From: Streptomyces sp. NBC_00775
Lineage (GTDB): Bacteria > Actinomycetota > Actinomycetes > Streptomycetales > Streptomycetaceae
DNA length: 64,000 nucleotides
Reading direction: 5' to 3'
Assembly (NCBI RefSeq): GCF_036347135.1
Contig: NZ_CP108938.1
Span: 8,556,001-8,620,000 of the forward strand
Shown here: positions 49,345-57,432 of the stretch, piece by piece
Numbering within the stretch: position 1 is the first letter of the stretch
How the letters are laid out: the number at the start of each line of letters is the position of its first letter
Notes under the pieces: model-generated
The model's database searches: none
What the model was told of the DNA's origin: nothing
What the model saw: the letters and a program-made list of their open reading frames with translations, nothing else
Position numbers and translations under genes: made by a program

Positions 49345-51002
49345 CCACCTACGCCGACCGGCCCTGGGTGGCCCTGCTCAACGACGCCCAGCGCGGCCCG
49401 GTGAGCCCCGCCGACACCCTGGTGCACGCCTTCCGTGAGGCCGTGACGCACACCCCGGACCGCATCGCGCTCGCCTACTTCGACGGCCGGCTGAGCTACC
49501 GCGAGGTGGACGAGCTGAGCGACTCCGTCGCCGGGCACCTCGCCGCCCGGGGCCTGGAGCGCGGCGACCGGGTCGCGATCCTGCTGCAGAACTCCCCGCA
49601 CTTCGTGCTCGCCCTGCTCGGCGCCTGGAAGGCGGGCGCGACGGTCGTGCCGGTCAACCCGATGTACAAGTCGGGCGAGGTGGGCCACGTACTGCACGAC
49701 GCGGAAGTGAGCGCCCTGGTGTGCTCGGACCGCGCGTGGGAGTCGTATCTGCGTGAGACGGCGGCCGACTCGCCCGTACGTATCGTGCTGACGGCATGCG
49801 AGTTGGATCTCCAAACGCGCAACGACGCGCGCGTGCTGGCCTTCGAGCCGTTGCCGGTCGCCGAGGGTGTCGACGACCTCGTCGCCGTCGCCCAGGCGGG
49901 CCACAAGGCCCCCGACGGGCGTGACCTCGGCCCGTCCGACATCGCGCTGATCAGCTACACCTCGGGCACGAGCGGCACCCCCAAGGGGGCCACCAACACG
50001 CACGGCAACATCATGTACAACGCCGAGCGGCAGCGGACGGGCCTGGGGCTGCCCGAGGCGCCCGTCTACTTCGCGATGGCGCCGCTCTTCCACATCACCG
50101 GGATGGTCTGCCAGCTCGCCGCCTGCCTCAACAGCGGGGGCACGCTGGTCCTGGCGTACCGCTTCGAGGCGGGGGTCGTCCTCGACGCGTTCGCCGAGCA
50201 CAAGCCCCTCTACACGGTCGGCCCGTCGACCGCCTTCATGGCGCTGGCCGCGCACCCGGCCGTCACGCCGGACCACTTCTCCTCCTTCGTGAACATCTCC
50301 TCCGGCGGCGCCCCGCTGCCGCCCGCCCTCGTCGAGAAGTTCCGGGCCGGCTTCGGGCCGTACGTCCGCAACGGCTACGGGCTCACCGAGTGCACCGCGC
50401 CCTGCGCCTCCGTACCGCCGGGCCGGGAGGCTCCCGTCGACCCGGTCTCGGGGACGCTGGCCGTCGGCGTGCCGGGCCCTGACACGGTCGTACGCATCGT
50501 GGACGACCAGGGCCAGGAGGTGCCGTTCGGGGAGCAGGGCGAGATCCTCGTCCGCGGGCCGCAGGTCGTGCCCGGCTACTGGCGCCGCCCGGAAGCCACC
50601 GCCGAGACCTTCCCGGACGGCGAGCTGCGCACCGGTGACATCGGGTTCATGGACTCCGAAGGCTGGCTCTACGTGGTCGACCGCAAGAAGGACATGATCA
50701 ACGCGTCCGGCTTCAAGGTGTGGCCGCGTGAGGTCGAGGACGTCCTCTACACGCACCCCGCGGTGCGCGAGGCGGCCGTCGTCGGGATACCGGACGGCTA
50801 CCGAGGTGAGACCGTCAAGGCGTACATCAGCCTGCGGCCGGGCGCCGAAGAGGACCCCGACGCGCTCGCCGCGTACTGCAAGGAGAGACTGGCCGCCTAC
50901 AAATATCCGCGGCAGGTGGAGATCCTGCCCGACTTGCCGAAGACGGCGAGTGGGAAGATCCTCCGTCGGGAACTTCGTTCCCGGTCCCACGACTCTCAGT
51001 AG
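49341..51002 (+). CDS. Acyl-CoA synthetase (class I adenylate-forming)
   Basis: A 553-residue ligase activating a carboxylic acid with ATP and CoA. P-loop ISYTSGTSGTPKG, NGYGLTE (A5), LRTGDIG (A7), DRKKDMINASGFKVWPREVE (A8 hinge) and catalytic Lys in PKTASGKILRREL are all present. The size and pattern match medium- or long-chain fatty acid ligases. GTG at 49341 overlaps the SDR stop, and GGGAGG lies upstream. It would start the catabolism handled by the neighbouring dehydrogenase and kinase genes. Confidence 0.95.
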   Translation: MTTYADRPWVALLNDAQRGPVSPADTLVHAFREAVTHTPDRIALAYFDGRLSYREVDELSDSVAGHLAARGLERGDRVAILLQNSPHFVLALLGAWKAGATVVPVNPMYKSGEVGHVLHDAEVSALVCSDRAWESYLRETAADSPVRIVLTACELDLQTRNDARVLAFEPLPVAEGVDDLVAVAQAGHKAPDGRDLGPSDIALISYTSGTSGTPKGATNTHGNIMYNAERQRTGLGLPEAPVYFAMAPLFHITGMVCQLAACLNSGGTLVLAYRFEAGVVLDAFAEHKPLYTVGPSTAFMALAAHPAVTPDHFSSFVNISSGGAPLPPALVEKFRAGFGPYVRNGYGLTECTAPCASVPPGREAPVDPVSGTLAVGVPGPDTVVRIVDDQGQEVPFGEQGEILVRGPQVVPGYWRRPEATAETFPDGELRTGDIGFMDSEGWLYVVDRKKDMINASGFKVWPREVEDVLYTHPAVREAAVVGIPDGYRGETVKAYISLRPGAEEDPDALAAYCKERLAAYKYPRQVEILPDLPKTASGKILRRELRSRSHDSQ

Positions 51003-51055
51003 ACGACCAGTAGACGACAGCTTTGACCGGAACACTCGGAAGGCAGGTGGCGGCA

Positions 51056-51649
51056 GTGCCCAGGACGACGGACGGTGACGGTACGCCCGTCCCGCAGCGG
51101 CTCTTGGCCGCCGCCACCCGGCTCTTCGCCGAGCAGGGCTACGACCGCACCTCCGTGCAGGAGATCGTCGAGGCGGCCGGCGTCACCAAGGGGGCGCTGT
51201 ACCACTACTTCGGCTCCAAGGACGACCTGCTGCATGAGGTGTACGCGCGCGTGCTGCGTATCCAGCAGGAGCGGCTGGACGCGTTCGCGGATGCCGATGC
51301 GCCGGTGGAGGAGCGGTTGCGGGGTGCCGCGGCCGACGTGGTCGTCACGACGATCGACAACCTCGACGACGCGTCGATCTTCTTCCGGTCGATGCATCAC
51401 CTCAGTCCCGAGAAGGACAAGCAGGTGCGGGCCGAGCGGCGTCGGTACCACGAGCGTTTCCGTGCGCTGGTGGAAGAGGGGCAGAAGAAGGGCGTCTTCT
51501 CCACGGCCACTCCGGCCGACCTGGTCGTCGACTACCACTTCGGCTCTGTGCACCACCTGTCCACGTGGTACCGCCCCGACGGTCCGCTCACCCCGCAACA
51601 GGTCGCCGACCACTTGGCGGACCTGCTGCTGCGCGCGCTGCGTCCGTAG
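51056..51649 (+). CDS. TetR-family regulator of the 4-hydroxyacid-like regulon
   Basis: A 197-residue regulator. The HTH (about 15-60) includes RLLAAATRLFAEQGYDRTSVQEIVEAAGVTKGALYHYFGSKDDLL (described). A TetR_C domain follows, with FFRSMHHLSPEKDKQVRAERRRY. GTG at 51056 follows AGGTGGCGGCA. It follows the CoA ligase gene by 53 bases in the same orientation. It is the best candidate binder of the CATACCGACTGG operators at 48513, 54107 and 57399. The full hairpin repeat copy B ends the transcript. Confidence 0.93.
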   Translation: MPRTTDGDGTPVPQRLLAAATRLFAEQGYDRTSVQEIVEAAGVTKGALYHYFGSKDDLLHEVYARVLRIQQERLDAFADADAPVEERLRGAAADVVVTTIDNLDDASIFFRSMHHLSPEKDKQVRAERRRYHERFRALVEEGQKKGVFSTATPADLVVDYHFGSVHHLSTWYRPDGPLTPQQVADHLADLLLRALRP

Positions 51650-51666
51650 GAGGGTTCTCGCCCGGC

Positions 51667-51729
51667 CTAAAAGATTGCGCAGTTCCCCGCGCCCCTTTTA
51701 GGGGCGCGGGGAACTGCGCAATCTTTTAG
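51667..51729. repeat. Dispersed hairpin repeat, copy B
   Basis: The same 27-base arms as copy A (51669-51695 and 51701-51727, loop TTTTA), extended to 29 bases by CT/AG ends. It lies between the convergent TetR and ACAD genes, a natural place for a bidirectional terminator. The right flank carries the GCAGCCCCCAGGGATGGGACGGG sequence (about 51744-51766) shared with copy C. Confidence 0.92.
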
Positions 51730-51815
51730 GGGGGTCTGGGGGCGCAGCCCCCAGGGATGGGACGGGTAGGGGCGGCGGGGGCGAGGAACTCCCTGCCCCC
51801 CACCGGCCCGCACCG

Positions 51816-53039
51816 TTACACGTACTTCTTGATCTCCCGTCGCGCCAGCGAGCGCTGGTGGACCTCGTCCGGGCCGTCCGCGAGCTTGAGCGTGCGGGCG
51901 CTGGCCCACAGCTCGGCCAGGGGGAAGTCCTGGCTGACGCCGCCCGCGCCGTGCAGTTGGACGGCCTTGTCGAGGATGTCGACGACCGTACGCGGGGTGG
52001 CGATCTTGATGGCCTGGATCTCGGTGTGGGCACCCTTGTTGCCGACCGTGTCCATCATCCAGGCCGTCTTGAGGACCAGGAGACGCAGCTGCTCGACGGC
52101 GACGCGCGCGTCGGCGATCCAGTTCTGGACGACGCCCTGCTGGGCCAGCGGCTTGCCGAACGCCGTGCGGGACACGGCCCGGCGGCACATCAGCTCGATC
52201 GCCCGCTCGGCCATGCCGATCAGTCGCATGCAGTGGTGGATACGGCCCGGCCCGAGCCGCGCCTGGGCGATGGCGAAGCCGCCGCCCTCCTCGCCGACCA
52301 GGTTCGACACCGGCACGCGCGCGTGGTCGAAGACGACCTCCGCGTGCCCGCCGTGGGAGTGGTCCTCGTAGCCGTACACCTGCATGGCGCGCCGGACTTC
52401 GACCCCAGGGGTGTCGCGGGCGACCAGGACCATCGACTGCTGGCGGCGGATGTCGGCGCCGTCCGGGTCCGTCTTGCCCATCACGATGAAGATCTTGCAG
52501 TCGGGGTTCATCGCCCCGGAGATGTACCACTTGCGGCCGGTGATGACGTACTCGTCTGTGCCATCGGAGGCTCGCTCGATGCGCGTGGTGATGTTCGTGG
52601 CGTCGGAGGAGGCCACCTCGGGCTCGGTCATCGCGAACGCCGAGCGGATCTCACCGGCGAGCAGCGGCTCCAGCCACTGCTTCTTCTGCCGCTCGTCGCC
52701 GAACTGCGTGAGCACCTCCATGTTGCCGGTGTCCGGCGCGGCGCAGTTCAGCGCGGTGGGCGCCAAGTGCGGGCTGCGGCCGGTGATTTCGGCGAGCGGT
52801 GCGTACTGGAGGTTGGTCAGCCCGGCGCCGTACTCGGAGTCGGGAAGGAAGAGGTTCCACAGGCCCTGCCTGCGGGCCTCGGCCTTCAGCTCCCCGACCA
52901 CGGCAGGGGTGTCCCACGGCGAGGCCAGCCGGGCGCGCTGCTCCTCCGCGACGGCCTCCGCCGGATAGACGTACTCGTCCATGAAGGCGAGCAGCTTCTG
53001 GCGCAGTTCCTCGGTGCGCGCGTCGAATGCGAAGTCCAT
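51816..53039 (-). CDS. Acyl-CoA dehydrogenase, ACAD10/11-LvaC type
   Basis: A 407-residue flavoenzyme of the subgroup found fused or beside APH kinases (animal ACAD10/11, Pseudomonas LvaC). Features: AFAMTEPEVASSDATNI, GRKWYISGAMNPDC, GPGRIHHCMRLIGMAERAIELMCRRA, FGKPLAQQGVVQNWIADAR and the C-terminal LADGPDEVHQRSLARREIKKY. In that subgroup the enzyme removes a phosphate from a 4-phosphoacyl-CoA rather than only desaturating. GGAAGG precedes the ATG. It lies six bases after the APH stop, in one operon. The exact reaction here is inferred. Confidence 0.93.
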   Translation of the reverse strand: MDFAFDARTEELRQKLLAFMDEYVYPAEAVAEEQRARLASPWDTPAVVGELKAEARRQGLWNLFLPDSEYGAGLTNLQYAPLAEITGRSPHLAPTALNCAAPDTGNMEVLTQFGDERQKKQWLEPLLAGEIRSAFAMTEPEVASSDATNITTRIERASDGTDEYVITGRKWYISGAMNPDCKIFIVMGKTDPDGADIRRQQSMVLVARDTPGVEVRRAMQVYGYEDHSHGGHAEVVFDHARVPVSNLVGEEGGGFAIAQARLGPGRIHHCMRLIGMAERAIELMCRRAVSRTAFGKPLAQQGVVQNWIADARVAVEQLRLLVLKTAWMMDTVGNKGAHTEIQAIKIATPRTVVDILDKAVQLHGAGGVSQDFPLAELWASARTLKLADGPDEVHQRSLARREIKKYV

Positions 53040-53045
53040 GGCGGA

Positions 53046-54068
53046 TCAGCCTTCCTGAAGGGTGGTCAGGCCGTGCTCGATGAAGAAGGGAACCAGCTCG
53101 CCGATGCGGTCGAAGCCCGCGCCGACCGTCTGGCCCAGCGTGTAGCGGTAGTGGATGCCCTCCAGGATCACGGCGAGCTTGAACCAGGCGAACGCCGTGT
53201 ACCAGGAGACGGCGGACACGTCGCGCCCCGAGCGCGCGGCGTACCGCTCGACGATCTCGGCCGGGTCCGGGTGCCCGGCGGCCGAAGCGGTCGTGCTGAT
53301 GGGGGAGTTGGGGAGGTCCAGCGGCGCGCTGTACATCACCAGCAGCCCGAGGTCGGTGAGCGGATCGCCGAGCGTGGACATCTCCCAGTCCAGGATCGCC
53401 TTGATCCGGTCGTCCTCGCCGATCAGCACGTTGTCGAGCCGGTAGTCGCCGTGCACGACGGTGGGCGCGGGGGAGTGCGGCAGTTCGCGTCCGAGCGCCG
53501 CGTGCAGCTCGTCGATCCCGGCCAGCTCACGATTCCTGGACGCGTCCAACTGCTTGCCCCAGCGGCGCAGTTGCCGGTCGAGGAAGCCTTCGGGCCGGCC
53601 GAAGTCCGCGAGGCCCACTTCGGCGGGATCCACCGAGTGCAGCTCGACCAGCGTGTCCACCAGGCCGAGTACCGCGTCGCGGGTGCGCTCCGGGCCGAGT
53701 GGGGCGAGCTGCCCGGCGGTGCGGTACGGGGTGCCCTCCACGAACTCCATGACGTAGAACGGCGCGCCGAGCACCGTGTCGTCCTCGCACAGCAGCAGCG
53801 GGCGGGGCACCGGCACGGCGGTCGGGTGCAGCGCGCTGATCACCCGGTGCTCGCGCTTCATGTCGTGCGCGGTGGCCAGCACGTGGCCCAGCGGAGGCCG
53901 CCGTACGACCCACTTCGTGGTGCCGTCCGTGAGCGCGTACGTGAGGTTCGACCGTCCGCCTTCGATCAGCCGGCCGGTCAGGGGGCCGTTCACCAGTCCG
54001 GGCCGCTCACGGTCGAGCAGGCCGCGCAACTGGTCGAGATCGAGACCTGGCGGGTGGTCTGGGCTCAT
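53046..54068 (-). CDS. APH-family phosphotransferase, ACAD10/11-LvaA type
   Basis: A 340-residue kinase of the aminoglycoside phosphotransferase fold. Motifs: LIEGGRSNLTYAL (ATP loop), VVRRPP, catalytic HGDYRLDNVLI, and metal-binding LDWEMSTLGDPLTDLG. This version, always linked to an acyl-CoA dehydrogenase, phosphorylates 4-hydroxyacyl-CoAs in the levulinate pathway (LvaA) and in animal ACAD11. It is therefore not expected to be an antibiotic-resistance gene. Two ATGs follow AGGAGC; 54068 has the better spacing. The operator at 54107 lies just upstream. The LvaB helper protein known in Pseudomonas is not present nearby. Confidence 0.93.
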   Translation of the reverse strand: MSPDHPPGLDLDQLRGLLDRERPGLVNGPLTGRLIEGGRSNLTYALTDGTTKWVVRRPPLGHVLATAHDMKREHRVISALHPTAVPVPRPLLLCEDDTVLGAPFYVMEFVEGTPYRTAGQLAPLGPERTRDAVLGLVDTLVELHSVDPAEVGLADFGRPEGFLDRQLRRWGKQLDASRNRELAGIDELHAALGRELPHSPAPTVVHGDYRLDNVLIGEDDRIKAILDWEMSTLGDPLTDLGLLVMYSAPLDLPNSPISTTASAAGHPDPAEIVERYAARSGRDVSAVSWYTAFAWFKLAVILEGIHYRYTLGQTVGAGFDRIGELVPFFIEHGLTTLQEG

Positions 54069-54106
54069 CATTGCTCCTACGCACGCGGAAACGGGACGTG
54101 ACCATG

Positions 54107-54125
54107 ATGCCGACCAGTCGGTATG
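54107..54125. promoter_or_regulatory. TetR-type operator upstream of APH/ACAD operon
   Basis: On the minus strand: CATACCGACTGGTCGGCAT. It starts 39 bases before the APH start codon and has the perfect half-sites CCGAC-TG-GTCGG. Confidence 0.75.
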
Positions 54126-54227
54126 TCGTCCAGCGCGTGCGCGAAACGTGATCGGCGTCTCTCCCGGCAACGCTGAGAACCGGGGGAGACGCCGTGTGGC
54201 CGCGGGCGGCTGCCTGGGCCCTGTCGT

Positions 54228-54524
54228 CTAGTGGTCGTCCCAGTGTCCGTCGTGCTGGGCGTGCCGGTGGCCGTCATGCAGATAGTCGAGGTGGTCGCCG
54301 TGCTCGACGGTGGGGTGCCCGCAGTCCTGGCCGTGCTGGTGGCCGTGCCCGTCGTGCGCGGTGTGACCGCTCGGCTCGCACTCGTCCCAGTGCCCCGAGT
54401 GCTCGCGGTGCAGATGGCCGTCGTGCGCGTAGTCGACATGGTCCCCGTGCCGCACCTCGGCGTGACCGCAGCCCGGGCCATGGGTGTGCTCGTGGGTGGG
54501 GTGCTCCTGATGAAGGGTGGTCAT
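54228..54524 (-). CDS. His-rich duplicated mini-protein, probable metal binder
   Basis: A 98-residue protein, about one third His. It consists of two homologous modules of about 32 residues: CGHAEVRHGDHVDYAHDGHL (first) and CGHPTVEHGDHLDYLHDGHR (second), each ending GHWD. The pattern is CGHxxVxHGDHxDYxHDGHxHxxHxGHWD. A HEHTHGPGC stretch precedes the first module. It should bind several Zn, Ni or Co ions as a soluble store or chaperone. GAAGGTGAG precedes the ATG at 54524. It is unlinked to the RcnA-like exporter but could serve the same metals. A short TGCCG-N6-CGGCA palindrome lies 55 bases upstream. Confidence 0.85.
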   Translation of the reverse strand: MTTLHQEHPTHEHTHGPGCGHAEVRHGDHVDYAHDGHLHREHSGHWDECEPSGHTAHDGHGHQHGQDCGHPTVEHGDHLDYLHDGHRHAQHDGHWDDH

Positions 54525-54578
54525 GGTGCTCACCTTCGGAAGTGGCGTGGAGTGACGGCTCAGGCTAGCGCCACAAAG

Positions 54579-54594
54579 TGCCGCAATTCCGGCA
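54579..54594. promoter_or_regulatory. Short inverted repeat upstream of His-rich protein
   Basis: TGCCG-CAATTC-CGGCA, 55-70 bases before the start codon. It could be a metal-regulator site, but it does not match Zur or Nur consensus boxes. Confidence 0.3.
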
Positions 54595-54656
54595 TAACGG
54601 CTCTTCCGGCTTGTGTGCCGCCCGAGTCCCCCCGTGCCGGCGGCTGCCCCAGGTCC

Positions 54657-54995
54657 TCAGAACACGAGCGCCGCCGCGCACACCGCCAGTGCCACCGTGC
54701 ACAGGGTCGCCGCCGTCGCATGCCGCGGCGTGAGCGCCGGTGGGCCGCCCGGGCCGGACGCCGCGAGCACCCGGATGCGGCGGTGGGCGACGGCCAGGAA
54801 GCCCAGCCAGAGCGCGCAGCACACGGCGCAGGCCACGACCCCGCCCACCGAGCGGCCGCCGTGCAGAGCGGTCTTCATCCCGAGTACGGCGGCGACGGTG
54901 CTGGAGAGGGTCGTACGGCGCCAGGCGAGCCGGGTGCGTTCCGGCTGGAGGCCCGGGTCCCGTTCTTCCCGATCTTCCCGGGTGGGCGTGGTCAT
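54657..54995 (-). CDS. DUF202 membrane protein
   Basis: A 112-residue protein with a charged N-terminus containing the DUF202 hallmark LQPERTRLAWRRTTL, then three helices (about 28-45, 48-72, 92-112). Function unknown. The ATG overlaps the YidH-type stop (ATGA, 54992-54995), so the two DUF202 proteins are coupled and may form a heteromer. Confidence 0.85.
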   Translation of the reverse strand: MTTPTREDREERDPGLQPERTRLAWRRTTLSSTVAAVLGMKTALHGGRSVGGVVACAVCCALWLGFLAVAHRRIRVLAASGPGGPPALTPRHATAATLCTVALAVCAAALVF

Positions 54996-55384
54996 CCTGC
55001 CCAGCCTGCGAGTACGACGACGACCATCGCGAGGGCGACGATCGCTACGGCGATGCTCAGCAGGGCCGGGAAGCGTGACACCGGCAGGTCCTCGCCTCGT
55101 CGCATCGCCCGTTCGCAGGCGATCCAGTGGTTGACGGCGCGGAGTGAGCAGAGCACGCCTGCGGCGAGCAGGGCCAGGGCGAGGCCTGCTCGCCAGGCCC
55201 ATCGGAGGTCCGGCAGGAACTGGTCTACGGCGAAGCCGCCGCCGATGAGGGCGAGGGCGGTGCGGAGCCATGCCAGGAAGGTCCGCTCGTTCGCCAGCGA
55301 GAACCGGTAGTCGGGCGTCCTGCCCTCCTCCCGGATCTCCTGGGGCGCGAACCACAGCCGGACATTCCGCACGAGTTCGATCAC
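54992..55384 (-). CDS. YidH-type DUF202 membrane protein
   Basis: A 130-residue protein. The motif DYRFSLANERTFLAWLRTALALIGGGFAVDQF is the defining DUF202/YidH sequence (residues about 25-56). Three helices follow (ALIGGGFAVDQF, AGLALALLAAGVLCSL, LSIAVAIVALAMVVVVLAG). Function unknown. First gene of the DUF202 pair. Confidence 0.88.
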   Translation of the reverse strand: MIELVRNVRLWFAPQEIREEGRTPDYRFSLANERTFLAWLRTALALIGGGFAVDQFLPDLRWAWRAGLALALLAAGVLCSLRAVNHWIACERAMRRGEDLPVSRFPALLSIAVAIVALAMVVVVLAGWAG

Positions 55385-55419
55385 GCCGTGACCCTACCGG
55401 GCTGGGGCCGAGCGGTTTT

Positions 55420-55632
55420 CGCCCCCGCCGCCCCTACCCGTCCCATCCCCCAGGGGCTCCGCCCCTTCGACCCCGTTCGGTTGTGTGTTGGCTGCGGGTG
55501 GGTGGGGGCTGGTGCAAAAGATTGCGCAGTTCCCCGCGCCCCTTTTAGGGGCGCGGGGAACTGCGCAATCTTTTGGGGGTCTGGGGGCGCAGCCCCCAGG
55601 TACGGATGGGTCGGGTAGGGGCGGCGGGGGCG
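55420..55632. repeat. Composite palindromic repeat, copy C
   Basis: The core arms (55516-55542 and 55548-55574) are identical to copies A and B. Here the flanks also pair: GCCCCCGCCGCCCCTACCCG (55421-55440) on the left is the complement of the CGGGTAGGGGCGGCGGGGGC sequence on the right. The whole 213-bp unit is thus an imperfect giant palindrome. It lies between the divergent or convergent ends of the DUF202 and NUDIX genes. Confidence 0.85.
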
Positions 55633-55645
55633 ATCATCCCCGCGT

Positions 55646-56161
55646 TCAGTCCAGCGCGCGGTAGTCCCGCAGGCGCTCATACGCCGCCAGACCGTCCGGC
55701 ACCCACGTCCAGTCCGCCAGGTGTGCCTCCACCTCCTCCTCGGAGAGGAAGTCGTGCCAGGCGACCTCCTCCACCTGAGGGTTCACCGGAAGGTCGCATT
55801 GGACCTCGTACACGGCCGACCACCAGGTCTGACCGGCACCGTTGTCGTACAGGAACTTGAAGAGGGGGACGGGCCGGGGGAGCCCGGAGACGCCGAGTTC
55901 CTCCTCGGCCTCGCGCAGCGCCGCGTCGTCGTAGGACTCGCCCGTGCCGACGACCCCGCCGACGAACATGTCGTAGAGGGAGGGAAAGACCAGCTTGGTG
56001 GGGGTGCGGCGATGGACGAAGAGGCGGCCCTCGGCGTTTCGGGCCTGGATGAACACGGCCCGGTGGCGCAGACCGCGCGCATACGCCTCCCCGCGCGGGG
56101 ACTGCCCGATGACTTCGTCGTTCTCGTCCACGATGTCGAGGATCTCGTCGGCTGCACTCAT
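55646..56161 (-). CDS. NUDIX hydrolase
   Basis: A 171-residue pyrophosphohydrolase. The NUDIX box is GGVVGTGESYDDAALREAEEELG (residues described; about 68-90), with the REAEEELG metal-binding core intact. IDI-like opening ILDIVDENDEVIGQSPRGEAYARGLRHRAVFI suggests the YfcD/isopentenyl isomerase-like subgroup. ATG at 56161 follows GAGG closely; an ATG four codons upstream is an alternative. Substrate unknown. Confidence 0.9.
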   Translation of the reverse strand: MSAADEILDIVDENDEVIGQSPRGEAYARGLRHRAVFIQARNAEGRLFVHRRTPTKLVFPSLYDMFVGGVVGTGESYDDAALREAEEELGVSGLPRPVPLFKFLYDNGAGQTWWSAVYEVQCDLPVNPQVEEVAWHDFLSEEEVEAHLADWTWVPDGLAAYERLRDYRALD

Positions 56162-56251
56162 GGCCTCATCCAAGCAGCCACGAGTCCAGCGCGAGCCGAA
56201 GCGGCGCCTCCGCGAGGGGCCCCGCCCCCGGCGCCCGGACCGCCGTGTCCC

Positions 56252-57145
56252 TCAATGCGGCTGAAGATCCCGCGACCGCTCCGCCGCCACGGTCCCCGCC
56301 GGCATCGCCGGATGCAGCCCCAGCAGCACGATGCCTACCACGACGGCCGCGAGCCCCGCGGCCTGCCAGGCGAGCGCCCCCGCGTCCGTACGGAGCTGGT
56401 CCCCGAGGAAGCCCACCCCGCAGACGATCCCGGCCAGCGGCTGGGCCGCGGTGAGTGCGGGCAGTGACATCCGCAGGGGTGCGGTCTCGAAGGCGCTCTG
56501 TACCAGGACCAGGCCCGTCACGCCGAGCGCCAGCACTCCGTAGGGCTGCCAGCCGGTGAGCAGCTCGCTCCAGCCGCCGGCGCTGAACCGCTGCCCGCTG
56601 ACGCGGGTGAGCGCGTCCTGGACGCCGTACAGGAGCCCCGCGGCCAGTGCGAGCAGTACGGGCCCGGCGCTCAGCCGGGACCGCTTCGCGTAGGTGGTCA
56701 GCAGCAGTGCGAGGCCCACCATGATCCCGATGATCAGCCAGTGCCGAAGGGGATTGCTGACGGCGTCGCCGCCCTCCGGCTGACCCGCCACGATGAACGC
56801 CGAGACGCCGCCCGCGAGCAGCGCGAGCCCGGTCCAGCCCTGCCGGCCCAGTGACTGCTTGGTCTGGTGGCGGGAGAGCGCGAGCGCGAAGAGCAGATTG
56901 GTCGCGAGGAGCGGTTCCACCAGGGAGACTTCGCCCTTGCCCAGGGCGATGGCGCCGAGGACCATGCCGCACACCATCAGCCCGATGCCGCCCAGCCACC
57001 GGGGCACACGGATGAGGTCGAGCAGCAGACGGGGGGAGAGGAAGTCGCTCAGCGGCGCGTGCGAGGCGGCGTTCTGCTGGAGCACGAAGCCGAAGCCCAG
57101 ACAGCAGGCCGCGCTCACGGCGAGGATCAGAACGAGAACCGACAC
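56252..57145 (-). CDS. DMT-superfamily (EamA-like) membrane transporter
   Basis: A 297-residue protein with nine or ten helices. The first helix starts at the N-terminus (MSVLVLILAVSAACCLGFGFVLQQ), and the conserved GKGEVSLVEPLLATNLLFALALSR region is typical of the DMT proteins sometimes called Mg-transporter NIPA-like. GTG start with AGAGGTAC upstream. Substrate unknown. Confidence 0.85.
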   Translation of the reverse strand: MSVLVLILAVSAACCLGFGFVLQQNAASHAPLSDFLSPRLLLDLIRVPRWLGGIGLMVCGMVLGAIALGKGEVSLVEPLLATNLLFALALSRHQTKQSLGRQGWTGLALLAGGVSAFIVAGQPEGGDAVSNPLRHWLIIGIMVGLALLLTTYAKRSRLSAGPVLLALAAGLLYGVQDALTRVSGQRFSAGGWSELLTGWQPYGVLALGVTGLVLVQSAFETAPLRMSLPALTAAQPLAGIVCGVGFLGDQLRTDAGALAWQAAGLAAVVVGIVLLGLHPAMPAGTVAAERSRDLQPH

Positions 57146-57398
57146 GCTGAGTACCTCTAGACGTCAGGCGGGCCACGGTTGCGTTCCCGCCGACTGTAGT
57201 GCCATGGACCAGCGCCTGCCCCCGGGAGTCCCCGGAACCAGACAGTTGACTCGGTCACTCTTCTGCCGAAGGATCTGACCGATCAGTAACAAGGCGTGGT
57301 CGACCCTCGCGGTCAACCACCACCAATGTCTCATCAACCAGCGACGTTGCCGATCGGTTCGTGACAAAGACCTCATGAGGGCGCCTCATGACGACGCC

Positions 57399-57417
57399 GA
57401 TCCGACCAGTCGGAATG
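57399..57417. promoter_or_regulatory. TetR-type operator upstream of FAD-binding dehydrogenase
   Basis: On the minus strand: CATTCCGACTGGTCGGATC, with perfect CCGAC-TG-GTCGG half-sites. It ends 15 bases before the start codon of the dehydrogenase, so a bound repressor would overlap the leader. Confidence 0.75.
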
Positions 57418-57432
57418 CGAGAGGAAGGGCCC

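Noticed and set aside
53046..54068. Aminoglycoside-resistance phosphotransferase
   Set aside because: The APH fold is linked to an ACAD10/11-type dehydrogenase and shares its operon and operator; this subgroup acts on acyl-CoA metabolites, not antibiotics.
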